Positions 43,115 to 53,290 are shown, counted from the first letter of the stretch. The stretch: 64,000 nucleotides of DNA from Aquidulcibacter paucihalophilus (GCA_030285985.1 CP127384.1:930001-994000); one strand, 5' to 3'. Translations and numbers: made by a program. The notes: generated by a model not told the origin, from the letters alone.

Positions 43115-44683
43115 TCAGGCCGCGACCACCCGCGCGTCCCCGCTGGCAACAGCGAATTTCGCGCGCGTGGTCAGCGTGCCGCCCCGTTCCGACACCTTGT
43201 CCAGCACCTTGAACTCGGTCTGCCAGCGCTCTGGCGTCACGTCGCAGACGACATAGCCGCGCTGGGCGTTGTTGAACTTCAGGAACGGATTGTCGGCCAG
43301 ATAGCGCCGCCCGTCCGCCCGCTGATCCTGACCGTCGCCCGATGAGCTGATCGAGGTGCCCACGAATTCCGAGGCGATCGGCGCGCCTTCCGGGTTGCGG
43401 CTGTCGCGGTAGAGCTCACCCGCATAGTTCTGATGCTCGTCGCCGGTCAGGACGATGGTGTTGCCGATCCGGCGTTCCCGCAGCCGGTCGAGCAGCCGTT
43501 GCCGCGGGATCGCATAGCCCGCCCAGCTGTCGAGATTGTAGCCGGGCTCCGGGCCCTCCTTGCGGTCCAGATCCATCACCATGATCTGCTGGGCCAGCAC
43601 CTTCCAGTGCGCCTGCGACTGGTCGAGGTTGCGGTACAGCCAGGCCTCCTGGGCCTGACCGAGCACCTGGGCATCGCGGGCCGACACGGCGGCGCAGGTC
43701 GTGGCCCATGCGTCGTCGCAGGGCTGGTCCGAACGGTTCGACCGGGTGTCGAGGAAGTTGAGGTCCAGCAAGTCGCCCCATGCGGCGTGACGATACAGCT
43801 GCATCTCCGCCCCGCGCGGGAAGGCCGACCGGCGCAGCGGCATATGCTCATAGAAGGCCTGGGCCGCCGCCTGCCGGCGCAGCATGAAGACCTCGGGCGG
43901 CACGCCGTCGTCGATGTCGGAGACCCAGTTGTTCGCGATCTCGTGGTCGTCCCAGGTGACGAACCACGCGGCCGCGGCGTGGCTGGCCTGCAGGTCGGTG
44001 TCCAGCTTGTACTGGGCGTAGCGCCGCCGGTAGTCGTCGAGGCTGTAGACCTCGCCGCCCAGATGCTGGCGCGGGTTTTCGATGGTCCCGCCCGAGCCGG
44101 TGTAGGTCCGGTTGCCGCGACCCTCGTAGATGTAGTCGCCGTAGCAGTAGACGAAGTCCAGGTCCTCGCCCGCGATCTTGCGGTGGGCGGTGTAGAAGCC
44201 CTGCTCATAGGCTTGGCAGCCCAGCACGCCGAACCGGGCCTGCGCCACCGACGCACCGACAGCCGGGGCCGTTTTCGCCCGCCCCGAGGGGGTGCGTTCG
44301 GTGCCGGCCGTGAAGCGGTAGAAATAGTCGCGGCCGGGCTCCAGCCCCGCGACCTCGACGTGGACCGCGTGGCCGAGTTCGGGTTGCGCGATCGCCTCGC
44401 CCCTCTGCGCCACGTTGGAAAAGCCGCGATCGGTTGCGACTTCCCATTTTACCGGCACCGGAGCCGAGGGCATGCCGTGGCCGATCTCGAGCGGGCGGGG
44501 GGCCAGACGCGTCCAGATGACGAAGCCGTCAGGGGTCGGATCGCCGGCGGCGATGCCCAGCTGGAACGGGTATTCGGCGAAGACCGGATCGGCCAGGGCC
44601 TTGCGGCCGGACCCCAGCACGACCCCGCCGGCACCCAGCGCCAGCATGAGGCCTCGGCGGGAAACAGAATCGAGCGAACGCAT
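43115..44683 (-). CDS. phoD: PhoD-family alkaline phosphatase/phosphodiesterase
   Basis: 522 residues. Tat signal peptide (SRRGLMLALGAGGVVLGSG), N-terminal beta domain (YPFQLGIAAGDPTPDGFVIW), then the metallophosphatase core: FGVLGCQAYEQGFYTAHRKI, DFVYCYGDYIYEG, FVTWDDHEIANNW, LTGDEHQNYAGELY. Needs Fe/Ca and is exported folded. The start at 44683 follows GGAGG. Usually phosphate-starvation induced; no clear Pho box was seen. Confidence 0.92.
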   Translation of the reverse strand: MRSLDSVSRRGLMLALGAGGVVLGSGRKALADPVFAEYPFQLGIAAGDPTPDGFVIWTRLAPRPLEIGHGMPSAPVPVKWEVATDRGFSNVAQRGEAIAQPELGHAVHVEVAGLEPGRDYFYRFTAGTERTPSGRAKTAPAVGASVAQARFGVLGCQAYEQGFYTAHRKIAGEDLDFVYCYGDYIYEGRGNRTYTGSGGTIENPRQHLGGEVYSLDDYRRRYAQYKLDTDLQASHAAAAWFVTWDDHEIANNWVSDIDDGVPPEVFMLRRQAAAQAFYEHMPLRRSAFPRGAEMQLYRHAAWGDLLDLNFLDTRSNRSDQPCDDAWATTCAAVSARDAQVLGQAQEAWLYRNLDQSQAHWKVLAQQIMVMDLDRKEGPEPGYNLDSWAGYAIPRQRLLDRLRERRIGNTIVLTGDEHQNYAGELYRDSRNPEGAPIASEFVGTSISSSGDGQDQRADGRRYLADNPFLKFNNAQRGYVVCDVTPERWQTEFKVLDKVSERGGTLTTRAKFAVASGDARVVAA

Positions 44684-44735
44684 GCGGACCTCCGGACGGC
44701 GACGGTCCAGACCTAGCCCGGATTTGTGACGCGCG

Positions 44736-45167
44736 TCACCGGGTCTCGGCGGGCGAAGGCCTCCAGGCCCGCATCTCGGCGATCTCCCGCGTCTGCGCGT
44801 CCTTGACCAGCCGGGCCATGCGCAGGATTTCCGGGTCGCGCGACTGCGCCAGCGCAACATCCGCCATGGCCACGGCGCCGCGGTGGTGTTCGATCATCTT
44901 GGCGATATAGGCCTCGTCCACGGTCTCGCCCGAGGCCTTCGCCATGTCGGCGTGCATGGCGGCTTCGGAGGCGGCAAAGGCCTGGTCGCCCGGCGTCGCG
45001 CCATGGCTGACCGCGTGCGCCGGGGCGGAAACAACGCCCTCCTGCACCGTCGCGGCGTGGTTCTCGGCCGAGGCGTCGCGCAGGGCCTGCTGGACGGGAT
45101 CTCCGCCGCCGTCACAGGCCGACAGGGTCAGGGCGAGGGCGGTCAGGGCGATCGGGGCAAGGCGCAT
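44736..45167 (-). CDS. DUF305 lipoprotein
   Basis: 143 residues. Lipobox LTLSACDGG. DUF305 (ferritin-like helical) motif MIEHHRGAVAMADVALAQSR, with DPEILRMARLVKDAQTREI after it. These periplasmic proteins often accompany copper handling, though nothing else here points to copper. The start overlaps the purL stop by one base. Confidence 0.88.
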   Translation of the reverse strand: MRLAPIALTALALTLSACDGGGDPVQQALRDASAENHAATVQEGVVSAPAHAVSHGATPGDQAFAASEAAMHADMAKASGETVDEAYIAKMIEHHRGAVAMADVALAQSRDPEILRMARLVKDAQTREIAEMRAWRPSPAETR

Positions 45168-47383
45168 CAGGCGTGTCCTTCAATCCAGGTCGGCATCCAG
45201 CTCTCATGCATCTCGCGCAGGTGATCCAGCGGCAGGCGGAAGAGGTCGCCGCCGGGTCCGCCCGAGGCGAAATCCCGCCCGTTGGCGCGGCCGACCACCG
45301 AGGCGCGCAGGCCGGCGGCCTGGGCGGCGGTGAGGATCTCCGTCGCATCGGCCACGGCGACGAGATAGCGCGCCTGGTCCTCGCCGAAGAGCAGGATATG
45401 GGCGTGGGCGTCCGAGCTGGCATCCAGTTCGACACCACAGTCGGAAGCAAGGGCGATGTCCGCCGCCGCCCCGATCAGCCCGCCGTCCGACAGGTCGTGC
45501 ACACAGGTCAGGGCTCCGGCCTCGATCTGCTCGCGGACGAAGTCGCCGGTCCGGCGCTCCAGTGCGAGGTCGACCGGCGGCGGGGCACCGTCCTCGCGGC
45601 CCAGCACTTCGCGCAGGTAGATGGAGGAGCCGAGCTCGCCCCTGGTCTCGCCGATCAGCACAAGGACATCGCCCTCGACCATGCCGCCGAAGCCGACCAC
45701 CACATCGTAGTTGGTCAGCAGGCCGACAGCCCCGACCGTGGGGGTCGGCGGAATGGCCGCGCCGTTGGTCTCGTTATAGAGGCTGACGTTGCCGCTCACG
45801 ACCGGGAAGTCCAGCACGCGGCAGGCCTCGGCCATGCCGTCGATGGCGCGGACGATCTGGCCCATGATCTCGGGCCGCTGCGGATTGCCGAAATTGAGGT
45901 TGTCGGTGATGGCGATGGGCCGGCTGCCGACGGCGGTCAGGTTGCGCCAGGCCTCTGCCACGGCCTGTTTGCCGCCCTCATAGGGGTCGGCCTGGACATA
46001 GCGGGGCGTGCAGTCCGAGGTCATGGCCAGACCCTTGTCCGTACCGTGCACCCGCACCACGCCCGCGTCGGCGGCGGTGGCCGAGTCGTGCAGGGTGTCG
46101 GCCATGACGTGGCGATCATACTGCTCCCAGATCCAGCGCTTGGACGCCATGTCGGGGCAGCAGACCACCTTGATCACCGCATCGACCCAGCTCTCGGGCG
46201 CGGGGACGTCGGCCGGGGCGAGGCGGGGCTGGAGCGTGGGCTGGACCCACGGACGATCATACAGGGGCGCGTCGTCGAACAGCGGGGCCAGCGGCACGTC
46301 GCAGACCGTTTCGCCATGGTGCTTCAGCACCAGCCGACCGGTGTCGGTGGTGACGCCGATCACGGCGGCGTCCAGTCCCCACTTCCTGAAGATCCGGTGG
46401 CCGTCTTCCTCGCGGCCCGGCTTCAGCACCGCCAGCATCCGCTCCTGGCTTTCCGACAGCATCATTTCATAGGCCGTCATCCCCTCTTCGCGCTGGGGCA
46501 CGGCGTCCATGTTCAGCTCGATGCCGACTGCGCCCTTGCCGGCCATTTCGACCGAGGATGAGGTCAGGCCCGCGGCGCCCATGTCCTGAATGGCGGCGAC
46601 CGCGCCCGAGGCCATCAGTTCGAGTGTCGCCTCGATCAGCAGTTTCTCGGCGAAGGGATCGCCGACCTGCACCGTCGGGCGCTTCTCGTCCGAATCCTCA
46701 TCAAACTCGGCGGAAGCCATGGTCGCGCCGTGGATGCCGTCGCGGCCGGTCTTGGATCCGAAATAGACCACCGACAGGCCCGGCGCCGGGGCGGCCGAAT
46801 AGAAAAGGGCATCGGCCTTGGCCACGCCCACGCACATGGCGTTGACCAGGATGTTGCCGTTGTAGCCGGCGTGGAAATTGGTCTCACCGGCCACCGTCGG
46901 CACGCCGACGCAGTTGCCATAGCCGCCGATGCCGGAGACCACGCCCTTGACCAGCCGCTTCGTCTTCTCGTGAGACGGATCGCCGAAGCGCAGGGCGTTG
47001 AGCAGGGCCACGGGCCGCGCGCCCATGGTGAAGACGTCGCGCATGATGCCGCCCACGCCCGTCGCCGCACCTTGATAGGGCTCGATGAAGCTCGGGTGGT
47101 TGTGGCTCTCCATCTTGAAGATGCACGCATCGCCATCGTCGATGTCGATGACCCCGGCGTTCTCGCCCGGTCCGCAGATGACGCGGGGACCCTTGGTCGG
47201 GAATTTGCCGAGGTGAATTTTCGACGACTTGTACGAGCAGTGCTCGGACCACATCACCGAGAACACGCCGAGTTCGACGTTGTTGGGCTCGCGCCCCAGC
47301 CGGTCCAGGACGACCTGATACTCGTTCGGAGCCAGGCCGTATTCGGCGGCCAGTTCGGCCATGGTCTTTTGGGGAGCGCTCAT
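45167..47383 (-). CDS. purL: Phosphoribosylformylglycinamidine synthase subunit II
   Basis: 738 residues, the small bacterial type that needs PurS and PurQ. N-terminus [20 protein letters not shown], then [46 protein letters not shown]-like [55 protein letters not shown] and [20 protein letters not shown]. Both PurS and PurQ genes lie further upstream on the same strand. Confidence 0.97.
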   Translation of the reverse strand: MSAPQKTMAELAAEYGLAPNEYQVVLDRLGREPNNVELGVFSVMWSEHCSYKSSKIHLGKFPTKGPRVICGPGENAGVIDIDDGDACIFKMESHNHPSFIEPYQGAATGVGGIMRDVFTMGARPVALLNALRFGDPSHEKTKRLVKGVVSGIGGYGNCVGVPTVAGETNFHAGYNGNILVNAMCVGVAKADALFYSAAPAPGLSVVYFGSKTGRDGIHGATMASAEFDEDSDEKRPTVQVGDPFAEKLLIEATLELMASGAVAAIQDMGAAGLTSSSVEMAGKGAVGIELNMDAVPQREEGMTAYEMMLSESQERMLAVLKPGREEDGHRIFRKWGLDAAVIGVTTDTGRLVLKHHGETVCDVPLAPLFDDAPLYDRPWVQPTLQPRLAPADVPAPESWVDAVIKVVCCPDMASKRWIWEQYDRHVMADTLHDSATAADAGVVRVHGTDKGLAMTSDCTPRYVQADPYEGGKQAVAEAWRNLTAVGSRPIAITDNLNFGNPQRPEIMGQIVRAIDGMAEACRVLDFPVVSGNVSLYNETNGAAIPPTPTVGAVGLLTNYDVVVGFGGMVEGDVLVLIGETRGELGSSIYLREVLGREDGAPPPVDLALERRTGDFVREQIEAGALTCVHDLSDGGLIGAAADIALASDCGVELDASSDAHAHILLFGEDQARYLVAVADATEILTAAQAAGLRASVVGRANGRDFASGGPGGDLFRLPLDHLREMHESWMPTWIEGHA

Positions 47384-47451
47384 GGGCGCGCCTTCTAGCC
47401 GTTGAACAGAGTCGTGTCAGCCACTGCTTGGGACGCGTGCAAGATCAGGGC

Positions 47452-48249
47452 TCAGGCGGTCGTCCGTTCGACGCCGGCGCGCAGGCGGAATGACAGCACG
47501 ATGGCCCCCACCAGAACGGTCACGCCGGCGGCCAGCGCCACATAGGCCAGCATCGGGTTGCGCGCCTGCTCGGCGACGAAGGCACCAAGCAATCCCCAGG
47601 CGATCGGCAGGCCATAGGCCAGGGTCCGCAGCCGCTGCGTGACGCCGAGCGCCACGCCCGCGACAACGACGATGGCCAGAATCGCCCAGACGGTCGGCGA
47701 CAGAACCTCGGGCAGCCAGCCGTTGCCGGTGGCCACGGTGATCAGATTGACCGGGGCCGCGACGGTCAGCCAGCCGGCCAGCATGGCCAGCGGCCAGACG
47801 GTCATCCACCGGTCACGATCGCCGCGGGGCAGGGCGCGGATGGCACCGGCATTGGCCAGCAGGGGAATCAACAGGACGGCCAGCGAGCCGAAGATCAGCA
47901 CGATCGTCGCCATCTCCTGGTCGAAGGCCGCCGCCACGACCCACCAGCCGATGCCGAGCAGGGCGGCGACAGACGGCCAGCCCAGACGATGGATCAGCAC
48001 ACTCTCCCCGGTCTGGGGCAGGGCTTGCCGGACCGCATAGACGACCAGCCAGAGATAGATCACGCCCCAGATGGCGAAGGCGTAGCCGGCGACCTTCAGG
48101 GTGGTGTCGCTGTCGGCGGCAAACTCGGCCGGGCTCTGGCCCCATTGAAGCAGAACCTGTGTCTGGCCGATGACGATGGCGAAGATCGTGGCGGCCAGGA
48201 CCACCAGTCGACGGGTCATCTGCGACGGTGTGGGACGTACAATGGACAT
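47452..48249 (-). CDS. TspO/MBR-related membrane protein
   Basis: 265 residues, about seven membrane helices. The segment TTLKVAGYAFAIWGVIYLWL is the signature of the longer tryptophan-rich sensory protein group; WWVVAAAFDQEM and LLANAGAIRALPRGDRDRWM follow. Ligand unknown. The ATG at 48249 follows GGAG; the very long reading from 49254 runs antisense through the neighbouring gene. Divergent from the hydroxylase-like gene. Confidence 0.8.
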   Translation of the reverse strand: MSIVRPTPSQMTRRLVVLAATIFAIVIGQTQVLLQWGQSPAEFAADSDTTLKVAGYAFAIWGVIYLWLVVYAVRQALPQTGESVLIHRLGWPSVAALLGIGWWVVAAAFDQEMATIVLIFGSLAVLLIPLLANAGAIRALPRGDRDRWMTVWPLAMLAGWLTVAAPVNLITVATGNGWLPEVLSPTVWAILAIVVVAGVALGVTQRLRTLAYGLPIAWGLLGAFVAEQARNPMLAYVALAAGVTVLVGAIVLSFRLRAGVERTTA

Positions 48250-48372
48250 GGCGACTCCGAATGCGGTGATCACCAGTACGCGCTCGAACGGTGAAGGTTC
48301 AATCGGCCCCTGTCGTGGTCGGTTTGACGCTTTCATCTTGACGGACGCCGTTAGCCCGCCTCCGATCTGCAA

Positions 48373-49404
48373 ATGGCGAACACCGAACAGGGCCTCCGTG
48401 CCGCGCTCGAAGCGGCAGACCGCGCGCTGGCCGCGAATCCGCGCGATCTGGCGTCTCTTATCGCCAAGGGCGACGCCCTTGAGGGGCTTGGCGACAGCCG
48501 GGCCGCGGCCAGCTTCTACAGTTCGGCCCTGCGCACGGCGGGCGACGGCAGGGGTCTGGCGGCCAGTGTGATCGCGGACCTGCGCCGCGCCCGGGCCGCT
48601 GTCGAGGCACAGGCCCAACGGTTTGAGGCGCATCTGTCGACCAGCCTCGCCGGCGCGGGCTTCAGCACCTCCACCGCAAGCGATCGCTTCGCCCTGTCCC
48701 TCGATCTGATGGCCGGCCGCAAACGGCTGTACCAGCAGGAGCCGCGCTTCTACCTGTTTCCCGGCCTGCCCCAGGTCCAGTTCCAGCCTCGCGAGACCCT
48801 GCCGTGGCTGGGGGCGATCGAGGCGGCGGCGGGCGAGATTCGCGCCGAACTGGACGCGTTGCTGGCCGAGCCCGAACTGTTCCGCCCCTATGTCGAGCCG
48901 CGTGCGGACCGGCCCAACCGGGACGCCGTCGGCATGATGTCGAACGCCGACTGGAGCGCCCTGTTTCTGTGGAAGGACGGGGAGGAACAGCCCGGGATCG
49001 CCCGACGCTGCCCGCGCACCCTGGCGGCGCTGGCTGAGGTCCCGCTGTGCCGCGTGCCGGGCCGGACGCCGTCGATCCTGTTTTCGAAGCTGAAGGCCGG
49101 CGCGCGAATCCCGCCGCACCACGGCCTGATAAATACGCGCCTGATCTGCCATTTGCCGCTGATCGCGCCGCCCGGCAGCCGGTTCCGCGTCGGCAATGAC
49201 ACGCGCGAATGGCGCGAGGGCGAGGCCTGGGCGTTCGACGACACCATCGAGCATGAGGCCGCGAACGACAGCGGTCAGGACCGCACCATCCTGATCTTCG
49301 ACGTCTGGAAGCCGGAGATGAGCGAGGAGGAGCGGGCGCTGGTCTCGGCGTTGTTCCAGGCGGTCGATGCCTACGGAGCCGGCGGTCAGGCCTGGGGGGT
49401 CTAG
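48373..49404 (+). CDS. Aspartyl/asparaginyl beta-hydroxylase-domain protein with N-terminal helices
   Basis: 343 residues. TPR-like helices at about 5-90 (ALAANPRDLASLIAKGDALE), then the AspH cupin domain: LFLWKDGEEQPGIARRCPRT, PSILFSKLKAGARIPPHHGL, NTRLICHLPLIAPPG, WREGEAWAFDDTIEHEA. His residues in PPHHG and IEHEA are the likely iron ligands of a 2-oxoglutarate oxygenase. The stop shares a CTAG with the convergent acetyltransferase gene. Confidence 0.88.
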   Translation: MANTEQGLRAALEAADRALAANPRDLASLIAKGDALEGLGDSRAAASFYSSALRTAGDGRGLAASVIADLRRARAAVEAQAQRFEAHLSTSLAGAGFSTSTASDRFALSLDLMAGRKRLYQQEPRFYLFPGLPQVQFQPRETLPWLGAIEAAAGEIRAELDALLAEPELFRPYVEPRADRPNRDAVGMMSNADWSALFLWKDGEEQPGIARRCPRTLAALAEVPLCRVPGRTPSILFSKLKAGARIPPHHGLINTRLICHLPLIAPPGSRFRVGNDTREWREGEAWAFDDTIEHEAANDSGQDRTILIFDVWKPEMSEEERALVSALFQAVDAYGAGGQAWGV

Positions 49405-49946
49405 GTCTTCAGGCGAGCCGGGTTGCCCACGGCGGTCGCGCCCTGGGGCACATCCCGCGTGACCACCGATCCGGCACCGATGATGGCGTCATCGCCGATG
49501 GTGACGCCGGGCAGGATGATGGCACCGCCACCGATCCAGACGTTCCTTCCGATCGTGATGGACCGGCCGAACTCGATCCCTTGAGCCCGCTGGACCGGAT
49601 CGCGAGGATGGTCGGCGGTGAGGATCTGTACCCCCGGACCAATCTGGGTCTGGTCGCCGATCTCGACCTCGCACACGTCCAGCACGACGCAGTTGAAATT
49701 CATGAACACGCCGCGGCTGAGCCGGATGTTGTAGCCGTAGTCACAGTGGAACGGCGGCCGGACGATCGCGCCTTCGCCGACCTCGCCCATACGCTGGCGC
49801 AGCAGGTCGCGGCGCTCGGCCGGGCTGGCCGCCATGGCAGCGTTGTAGCGGGCCATCCATTGTTTGGCGGCGGTCTGGTCGGCCTGAAGCTCGGGATCGC
49901 CCGGATCATAGGGCAGGCCCGAGATCATCTTCTGGCGTTCGCTCAT
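49401..49946 (-). CDS. Maltose/galactoside O-acetyltransferase-like (LbH hexapeptide)
   Basis: 181 residues from the ATG at 49946 (a nearby ATG at 49952 and a longer reading from 49994 also exist). N-terminal Maa domain (MISGLPYDPGDPELQADQTA) and left-handed beta-helix repeats (PPFHCDYGYNIRLSRGVFMN, QIGPGVQILTADHP, ITIGRNVWIGGGAIILPGV, IGDDAIIGAGSVVTRDVP, VGNPARL). Acetylates a sugar with acetyl-CoA; the substrate cannot be read from sequence. Confidence 0.88.
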   Translation of the reverse strand: MSERQKMISGLPYDPGDPELQADQTAAKQWMARYNAAMAASPAERRDLLRQRMGEVGEGAIVRPPFHCDYGYNIRLSRGVFMNFNCVVLDVCEVEIGDQTQIGPGVQILTADHPRDPVQRAQGIEFGRSITIGRNVWIGGGAIILPGVTIGDDAIIGAGSVVTRDVPQGATAVGNPARLKT

Positions 49947-50023
49947 GAACATCGGTCGGCCCCCGGGACTGCGCCCCGGGAGATCGACCGACACGCGGCG
50001 TCAGGTCAAGGCCGCAGACCGAT

Positions 50024-50686
50024 TCAGGCCGCCGCGAAGACGCTGCGGAACAGGGTCGCGCCGTCGGCTGAGCCGAGCTCTTCCTCGAACGCCCGGTCCG
50101 GGTGGGGCATCATCCCCAGCACATTGCCGCGGGCGTTCTGGATGCCGGCGATGTCGGCCACCGAGCCGTTGGGATTGTCGACATAGCGGAAGACCACCTG
50201 CCCCTCGCCCTCGATGCGGGCCAGGGTCTCGGCGTCGGCGAAATAGTTTCCGTCGCCATTGCCCTGGGTCATGACGACCTCGCGCTGGCCCTGGTAGCCG
50301 GCGGTGAAACGGGTCTGGCCGTTGGCCACGGTCAGGGCGATCGGCTTGCAGACGTATTTGAGCCCGGCGTTCCGCAGCAGGGCGCCCGGAAGCATCCCCG
50401 CCTCGCAGAGGATCTGGAAGCCGTTGCAGATGCCGACAACCGCCACACCGTCGTCCGAGGCCTTCTTCACTGCCTGCATGACCGGCGACTGCGCGGCCAT
50501 GGCGCCGCAGCGCAGATAGTCGCCGTAGGAAAAGCCGCCCGGCAGCACGATCAGGTCGAGGCCCGACGGCAACTCCGTCTCCTGGTGCCAGACCATTTCG
50601 ACGCGCTCGCCGGTGGAGCGTTCGACGGCGACCTTGCAGTCGCGGTCGCAGTTGGAACCCGGGAAGACGATGACGGCTGCGCTCAT
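50024..50686 (-). CDS. purQ: Phosphoribosylformylglycinamidine synthase subunit I (glutaminase)
   Basis: 220 residues. Class I glutamine amidotransferase that feeds ammonia to Pur[39 protein letters not shown], catalytic Cys in [19 protein letters not shown], and His/Glu in [14 protein letters not shown]. The gene lies between purS and purL, with unrelated genes between each. Confidence 0.97.
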   Translation of the reverse strand: MSAAVIVFPGSNCDRDCKVAVERSTGERVEMVWHQETELPSGLDLIVLPGGFSYGDYLRCGAMAAQSPVMQAVKKASDDGVAVVGICNGFQILCEAGMLPGALLRNAGLKYVCKPIALTVANGQTRFTAGYQGQREVVMTQGNGDGNYFADAETLARIEGEGQVVFRYVDNPNGSVADIAGIQNARGNVLGMMPHPDRAFEEELGSADGATLFRSVFAAA

Positions 50687-50719
50687 GGCGCGGCCCTGTA
50701 GCAGCGTTTGCCGCTCATG

Positions 50720-51433
50720 TCAGGGTCTGGCGCCCTCGGGCGTCTCACGCCGCACCCGGGCGAGGAAATCCGTCATCACCTCGACCCGGTCGCCGGCCAG
50801 CGCCCGGGCCGCCGCCGTCTTCAGCCGCGGCGGAATGTCGACAGCGAATCGCTCGATCCGACCCAGCGCCTGATCGTAGTCCGGTCGGTCGGCGGTCGCC
50901 GCCAGCAGTCGCGCGGCACCGAGGGCCCCGAGGAAGTCCAGCGCATCGGCGTCGTGCAGGACAACGGCTTCGGCCCCGTCCGGCTCCTTGTCGTACATAT
51001 GGCCGAGGATGGCGGCGCGGACGGCGGGGAATTTCTCCATTGGAAAGCCGGCCTCCGTCAGGAAGGGCTCGGCCAGTTCCACCGACCGGACCGCATGGTC
51101 CTTTCCGGCGACCGCGAAGGGCGCGATCCCGCCCCAGTCATGCAGGAAGGCCGCGGCGAACAGCACGTCAGCATCGACGGTCAGTCCCTCGGCCTCGGCC
51201 AGAGCCATGCCCAGCAGATAGTTGCGCTCGGAGTGACGCACGCCCCAGCTCGGGTGCTGGAGATGGGTGTTCGCCTGCTCGTACACCGCGCGCCGCCACG
51301 GGCTGTCGAGCGGGATGCCCGCCGGCGTCGCCGTCAGGGGTGCCGCGACTGCCGCGGGCTCCTGCGCCGCCGAAGCGCTCGCCGGGGCCAGCAGAAGCGC
51401 GCCCGCTGCGATGGCCAGAACCAGGGTCTTCAT
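50720..51433 (-). CDS. Secreted HD-domain phosphohydrolase-like protein
   Basis: 237 residues. Signal peptide (LVLAIAAGALLLAPASASAA), then an HD-type fold: HPSWGVRHSERNYLLGMALA, FAAAFLHDWGGIAPFAV, KDHAVRSVELAEPF, HDADALDFLGALGAARLLA. The HD pair in FLHDW and HDAD are likely metal ligands. An exported HD protein is unusual; most act on cytosolic nucleotides. The ATG at 51433 has GGGAGAGG upstream. Confidence 0.8.
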   Translation of the reverse strand: MKTLVLAIAAGALLLAPASASAAQEPAAVAAPLTATPAGIPLDSPWRRAVYEQANTHLQHPSWGVRHSERNYLLGMALAEAEGLTVDADVLFAAAFLHDWGGIAPFAVAGKDHAVRSVELAEPFLTEAGFPMEKFPAVRAAILGHMYDKEPDGAEAVVLHDADALDFLGALGAARLLAATADRPDYDQALGRIERFAVDIPPRLKTAAARALAGDRVEVMTDFLARVRRETPEGARP

Positions 51434-51458
51434 GCCGCCTCTCCCGATGGATGCCTGC

Positions 51459-51932
51459 TCAGCCGCGGTTCTCGTACACGCCGGTGATCGAGGCCCTGGC
51501 CAGCGTATGGAAATGCAGGTTGAAGCCGAACACGGCACCCGAATTCTCCGGCGTGACCTCAAGGCGCTCCGTGTCCACGGCGAAGACGGTGAAGATGTAG
51601 CGGTGCGGCCCGTGGCCTGCAGGCGGCGCGGCACCGCCGAAGCCCGGCTCACCGAAATCCGTGCGGCCTTCGACCGCGCCCTCGGGCAGGCCGGTGGACG
51701 AGGCACCCTCGGCCAGTTCGGTCACATCGGCCGGAATGTTGGCCACGGTCCAGTGCCAGAAGCCCGAGCCCGTCGGCGCGTCGGGATCGTAGCAGGTGAC
51801 GGCGAAGCTCTTCGTACCTTCGGGCGCGCCGGACCAGGCCAGCTGCGGCGACCGGTTGCCCTTCGCATACACCTGGTCGTCCGGCAGGGCACCGCCGTCG
51901 GCGAATCCCGTGGAGGTGAGGGTGAAGGTCAT
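51459..51932 (-). CDS. YbhB/YbcL-family PEBP protein
   Basis: 157 residues. Phosphatidylethanolamine-binding fold: KGNRSPQLAWSGAPEGTKSF, AVTCYDPDAPTGSGFWHWTV, GPHRYIFTVFAVD, and the C-terminal LHFHTLARASITGVYE. Cytosolic, no signal. Function of bacterial members is not settled. It lies 25 bases upstream of the HD gene on the same strand. Confidence 0.92.
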   Translation of the reverse strand: MTFTLTSTGFADGGALPDDQVYAKGNRSPQLAWSGAPEGTKSFAVTCYDPDAPTGSGFWHWTVANIPADVTELAEGASSTGLPEGAVEGRTDFGEPGFGGAAPPAGHGPHRYIFTVFAVDTERLEVTPENSGAVFGFNLHFHTLARASITGVYENRG

Positions 51933-51988
51933 GGGGCGCTCCTCGCTGCGTATGGACTGACCCTAACGCACGAACGCGGCCCGCGTCG

Positions 51989-52120
51989 CTAGTGCGCCGC
52001 TTCCTTCGCGGCCGGCGTGAAGGCCCGATCGTCGGTCAGGCCGCCGGCCAGGGCCGCGGCGAAAATCAGTGCGCCGACGACGACAAACGCTACGACCGAA
52101 AAGCGGATCAGCCGGTTCAT
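51989..52120 (-). CDS. 43-residue single-span membrane protein coupled to purS
   Basis: MNRLIRFSVVAFVVVGALIF then AAALAGGLTDDRAFTPAAKE. One membrane helix and a short polar tail. Its ATG overlaps the purS stop (ATGA), so it is translated with purS. Not a known purine enzyme; it may be a small membrane anchor or regulator. No homologue recognised. Confidence 0.6.
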   Translation of the reverse strand: MNRLIRFSVVAFVVVGALIFAAALAGGLTDDRAFTPAAKEAAH

Positions 52121-52356
52121 GCGACCTCGATGCGGTAGCTTTCGATCACGGTGTTGGCCAGCAGGGTCTCGCACATGCGTTTGACCTCGGCGGCCTTGTC
52201 CTCGACGCCGTCGGCGAGGTCGAACTCGATCATCTTGCCGACGCGGGCATTCGACACGCCGGTCCAGCCCAGGCCGTGAAGCGCGCCCTCGACGGCCTTG
52301 CCCTGAACGTCCAGCACGCCCGGCTTGAGGAAGACGTGAACCTTGACCTTCGCCAT
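52117..52356 (-). CDS. purS: Phosphoribosylformylglycinamidine synthase subunit PurS
   Basis: 79 residues. [20 protein letters not shown], then GWTGVSNARVGKMIEFDLAD and MCETLLANTVIESYRIEVA match PurS, the small bridge between PurL and PurQ. Starts at the purC stop (overlap) and overlaps a 43-residue membrane gene. Confidence 0.95.
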   Translation of the reverse strand: MAKVKVHVFLKPGVLDVQGKAVEGALHGLGWTGVSNARVGKMIEFDLADGVEDKAAEVKRMCETLLANTVIESYRIEVA

Positions 52357-53114
52357 CAGTGCAGTCCCCCCTGAATCACGGTCGGCATGTCCTTCATGAT
52401 GCCGAGGCGGCGGGCCACCTCGGTGTAGCTTTCGATCACATTGCCCAGATCGCGACGGAAGCGGTCCTTGTCCAGCTTCTCGCCCGTGTTGGTGTCCCAC
52501 AGGCGGCAGGAGTCGGGGCTGATCTCGTCGGCCAGAAGCACGCGCGAGAAATCGTTCTCCCACACGCGTCCGAACTCGATCTTGAAGTCCACCAGGGTGA
52601 TTCCGACCGCGCCGAACATGCCCGACAGATAGTCGTTCACCCGCACGGTCATGGCCAGGATGTCGTCCAGCTCCTGGGTCGTGGCCCAGTTGAAGGCGGT
52701 GATGTGCTCCTCGGTGACCATCGGGTCGTTGAGCTCATCCTTCTTCAGATAGAATTCGATGATCGAGCGGGGCAGGGGCGTGCCTTCGTCGATGCCGAGG
52801 CGCTGGCTCATCGAGCCGGCGACGATGTTGCGGCAGACGACCTCGAGCGGGATGATCTCGACCTCGCGGATCAGCTGCTCGCGCAGGTTCAGCCGCTTGA
52901 TGAAGTGGTTGGTCACGCCGATGCCGTTCAGGCGCGACATGACGAACTCGCTGATACGATTGTTGATCACGCCCTTGCCCTCGAGCTGGGCCTTTTTCTC
53001 ACCATTGAAGGCGGTGGCGTCGTCCTTGAAATACTGGATCAGGGTGCCGGGCTCGGGTCCTTCGTAGAGGATCTTGGCCTTGCCCTCGTAAATCTTCTTG
53101 CGCTTGACGTTCAT
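52356..53114 (-). CDS. purC: SAICAR synthetase
   Basis: 252 residues. Joins CAIR with aspartate using [75 protein letters not shown] and [20 protein letters not shown] are family hallmarks. First gene of a purC-purS unit. The 273 bases upstream, up to the divergent DUF1476 gene, hold its promoter and a nested inverted repeat. Confidence 0.97.
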   Translation of the reverse strand: MNVKRKKIYEGKAKILYEGPEPGTLIQYFKDDATAFNGEKKAQLEGKGVINNRISEFVMSRLNGIGVTNHFIKRLNLREQLIREVEIIPLEVVCRNIVAGSMSQRLGIDEGTPLPRSIIEFYLKKDELNDPMVTEEHITAFNWATTQELDDILAMTVRVNDYLSGMFGAVGITLVDFKIEFGRVWENDFSRVLLADEISPDSCRLWDTNTGEKLDKDRFRRDLGNVIESYTEVARRLGIMKDMPTVIQGGLH

Positions 53115-53232
53115 AGTGGCTGGTCCGGACGGGGCACGACGGAAACGGCTATCGCGCGGCCAGATGGGGGTCTGGGCGGCTCAATCCGGAATCGGGCGGG
53201 CGGGAAAAGTCGCGGGAACCCTTAGCGGATGC

Positions 53233-53290
53233 GTTGCCGCGACACAAACCGATGGCATTGCGGCAAGGCCTGCCGTCGCGGTGTCGCAAC
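53233..53290. other. Nested inverted repeats between purC and the DUF1476 gene
   Basis: Outer arms GTTGCCGCGACAC (53233-53245) and GTGTCGCAAC (53281-53290) pair with a two-base bulge; inner arms GCGGCA (53260-53265) and TGCCGT (53271-53276) also pair. The rest of the 273-base divergent gap shows nothing recognisable. Could be an operator or an mRNA leader structure. Confidence 0.35.

Noticed and set aside
47452..49254. 600-residue protein spanning the TspO-like gene and beyond
   Set aside because: The upstream two-thirds is antisense to the hydroxylase-domain gene, Arg-rich and without domain signal; the GGAG-preceded ATG at 48249 gives a normal TspO-like protein.
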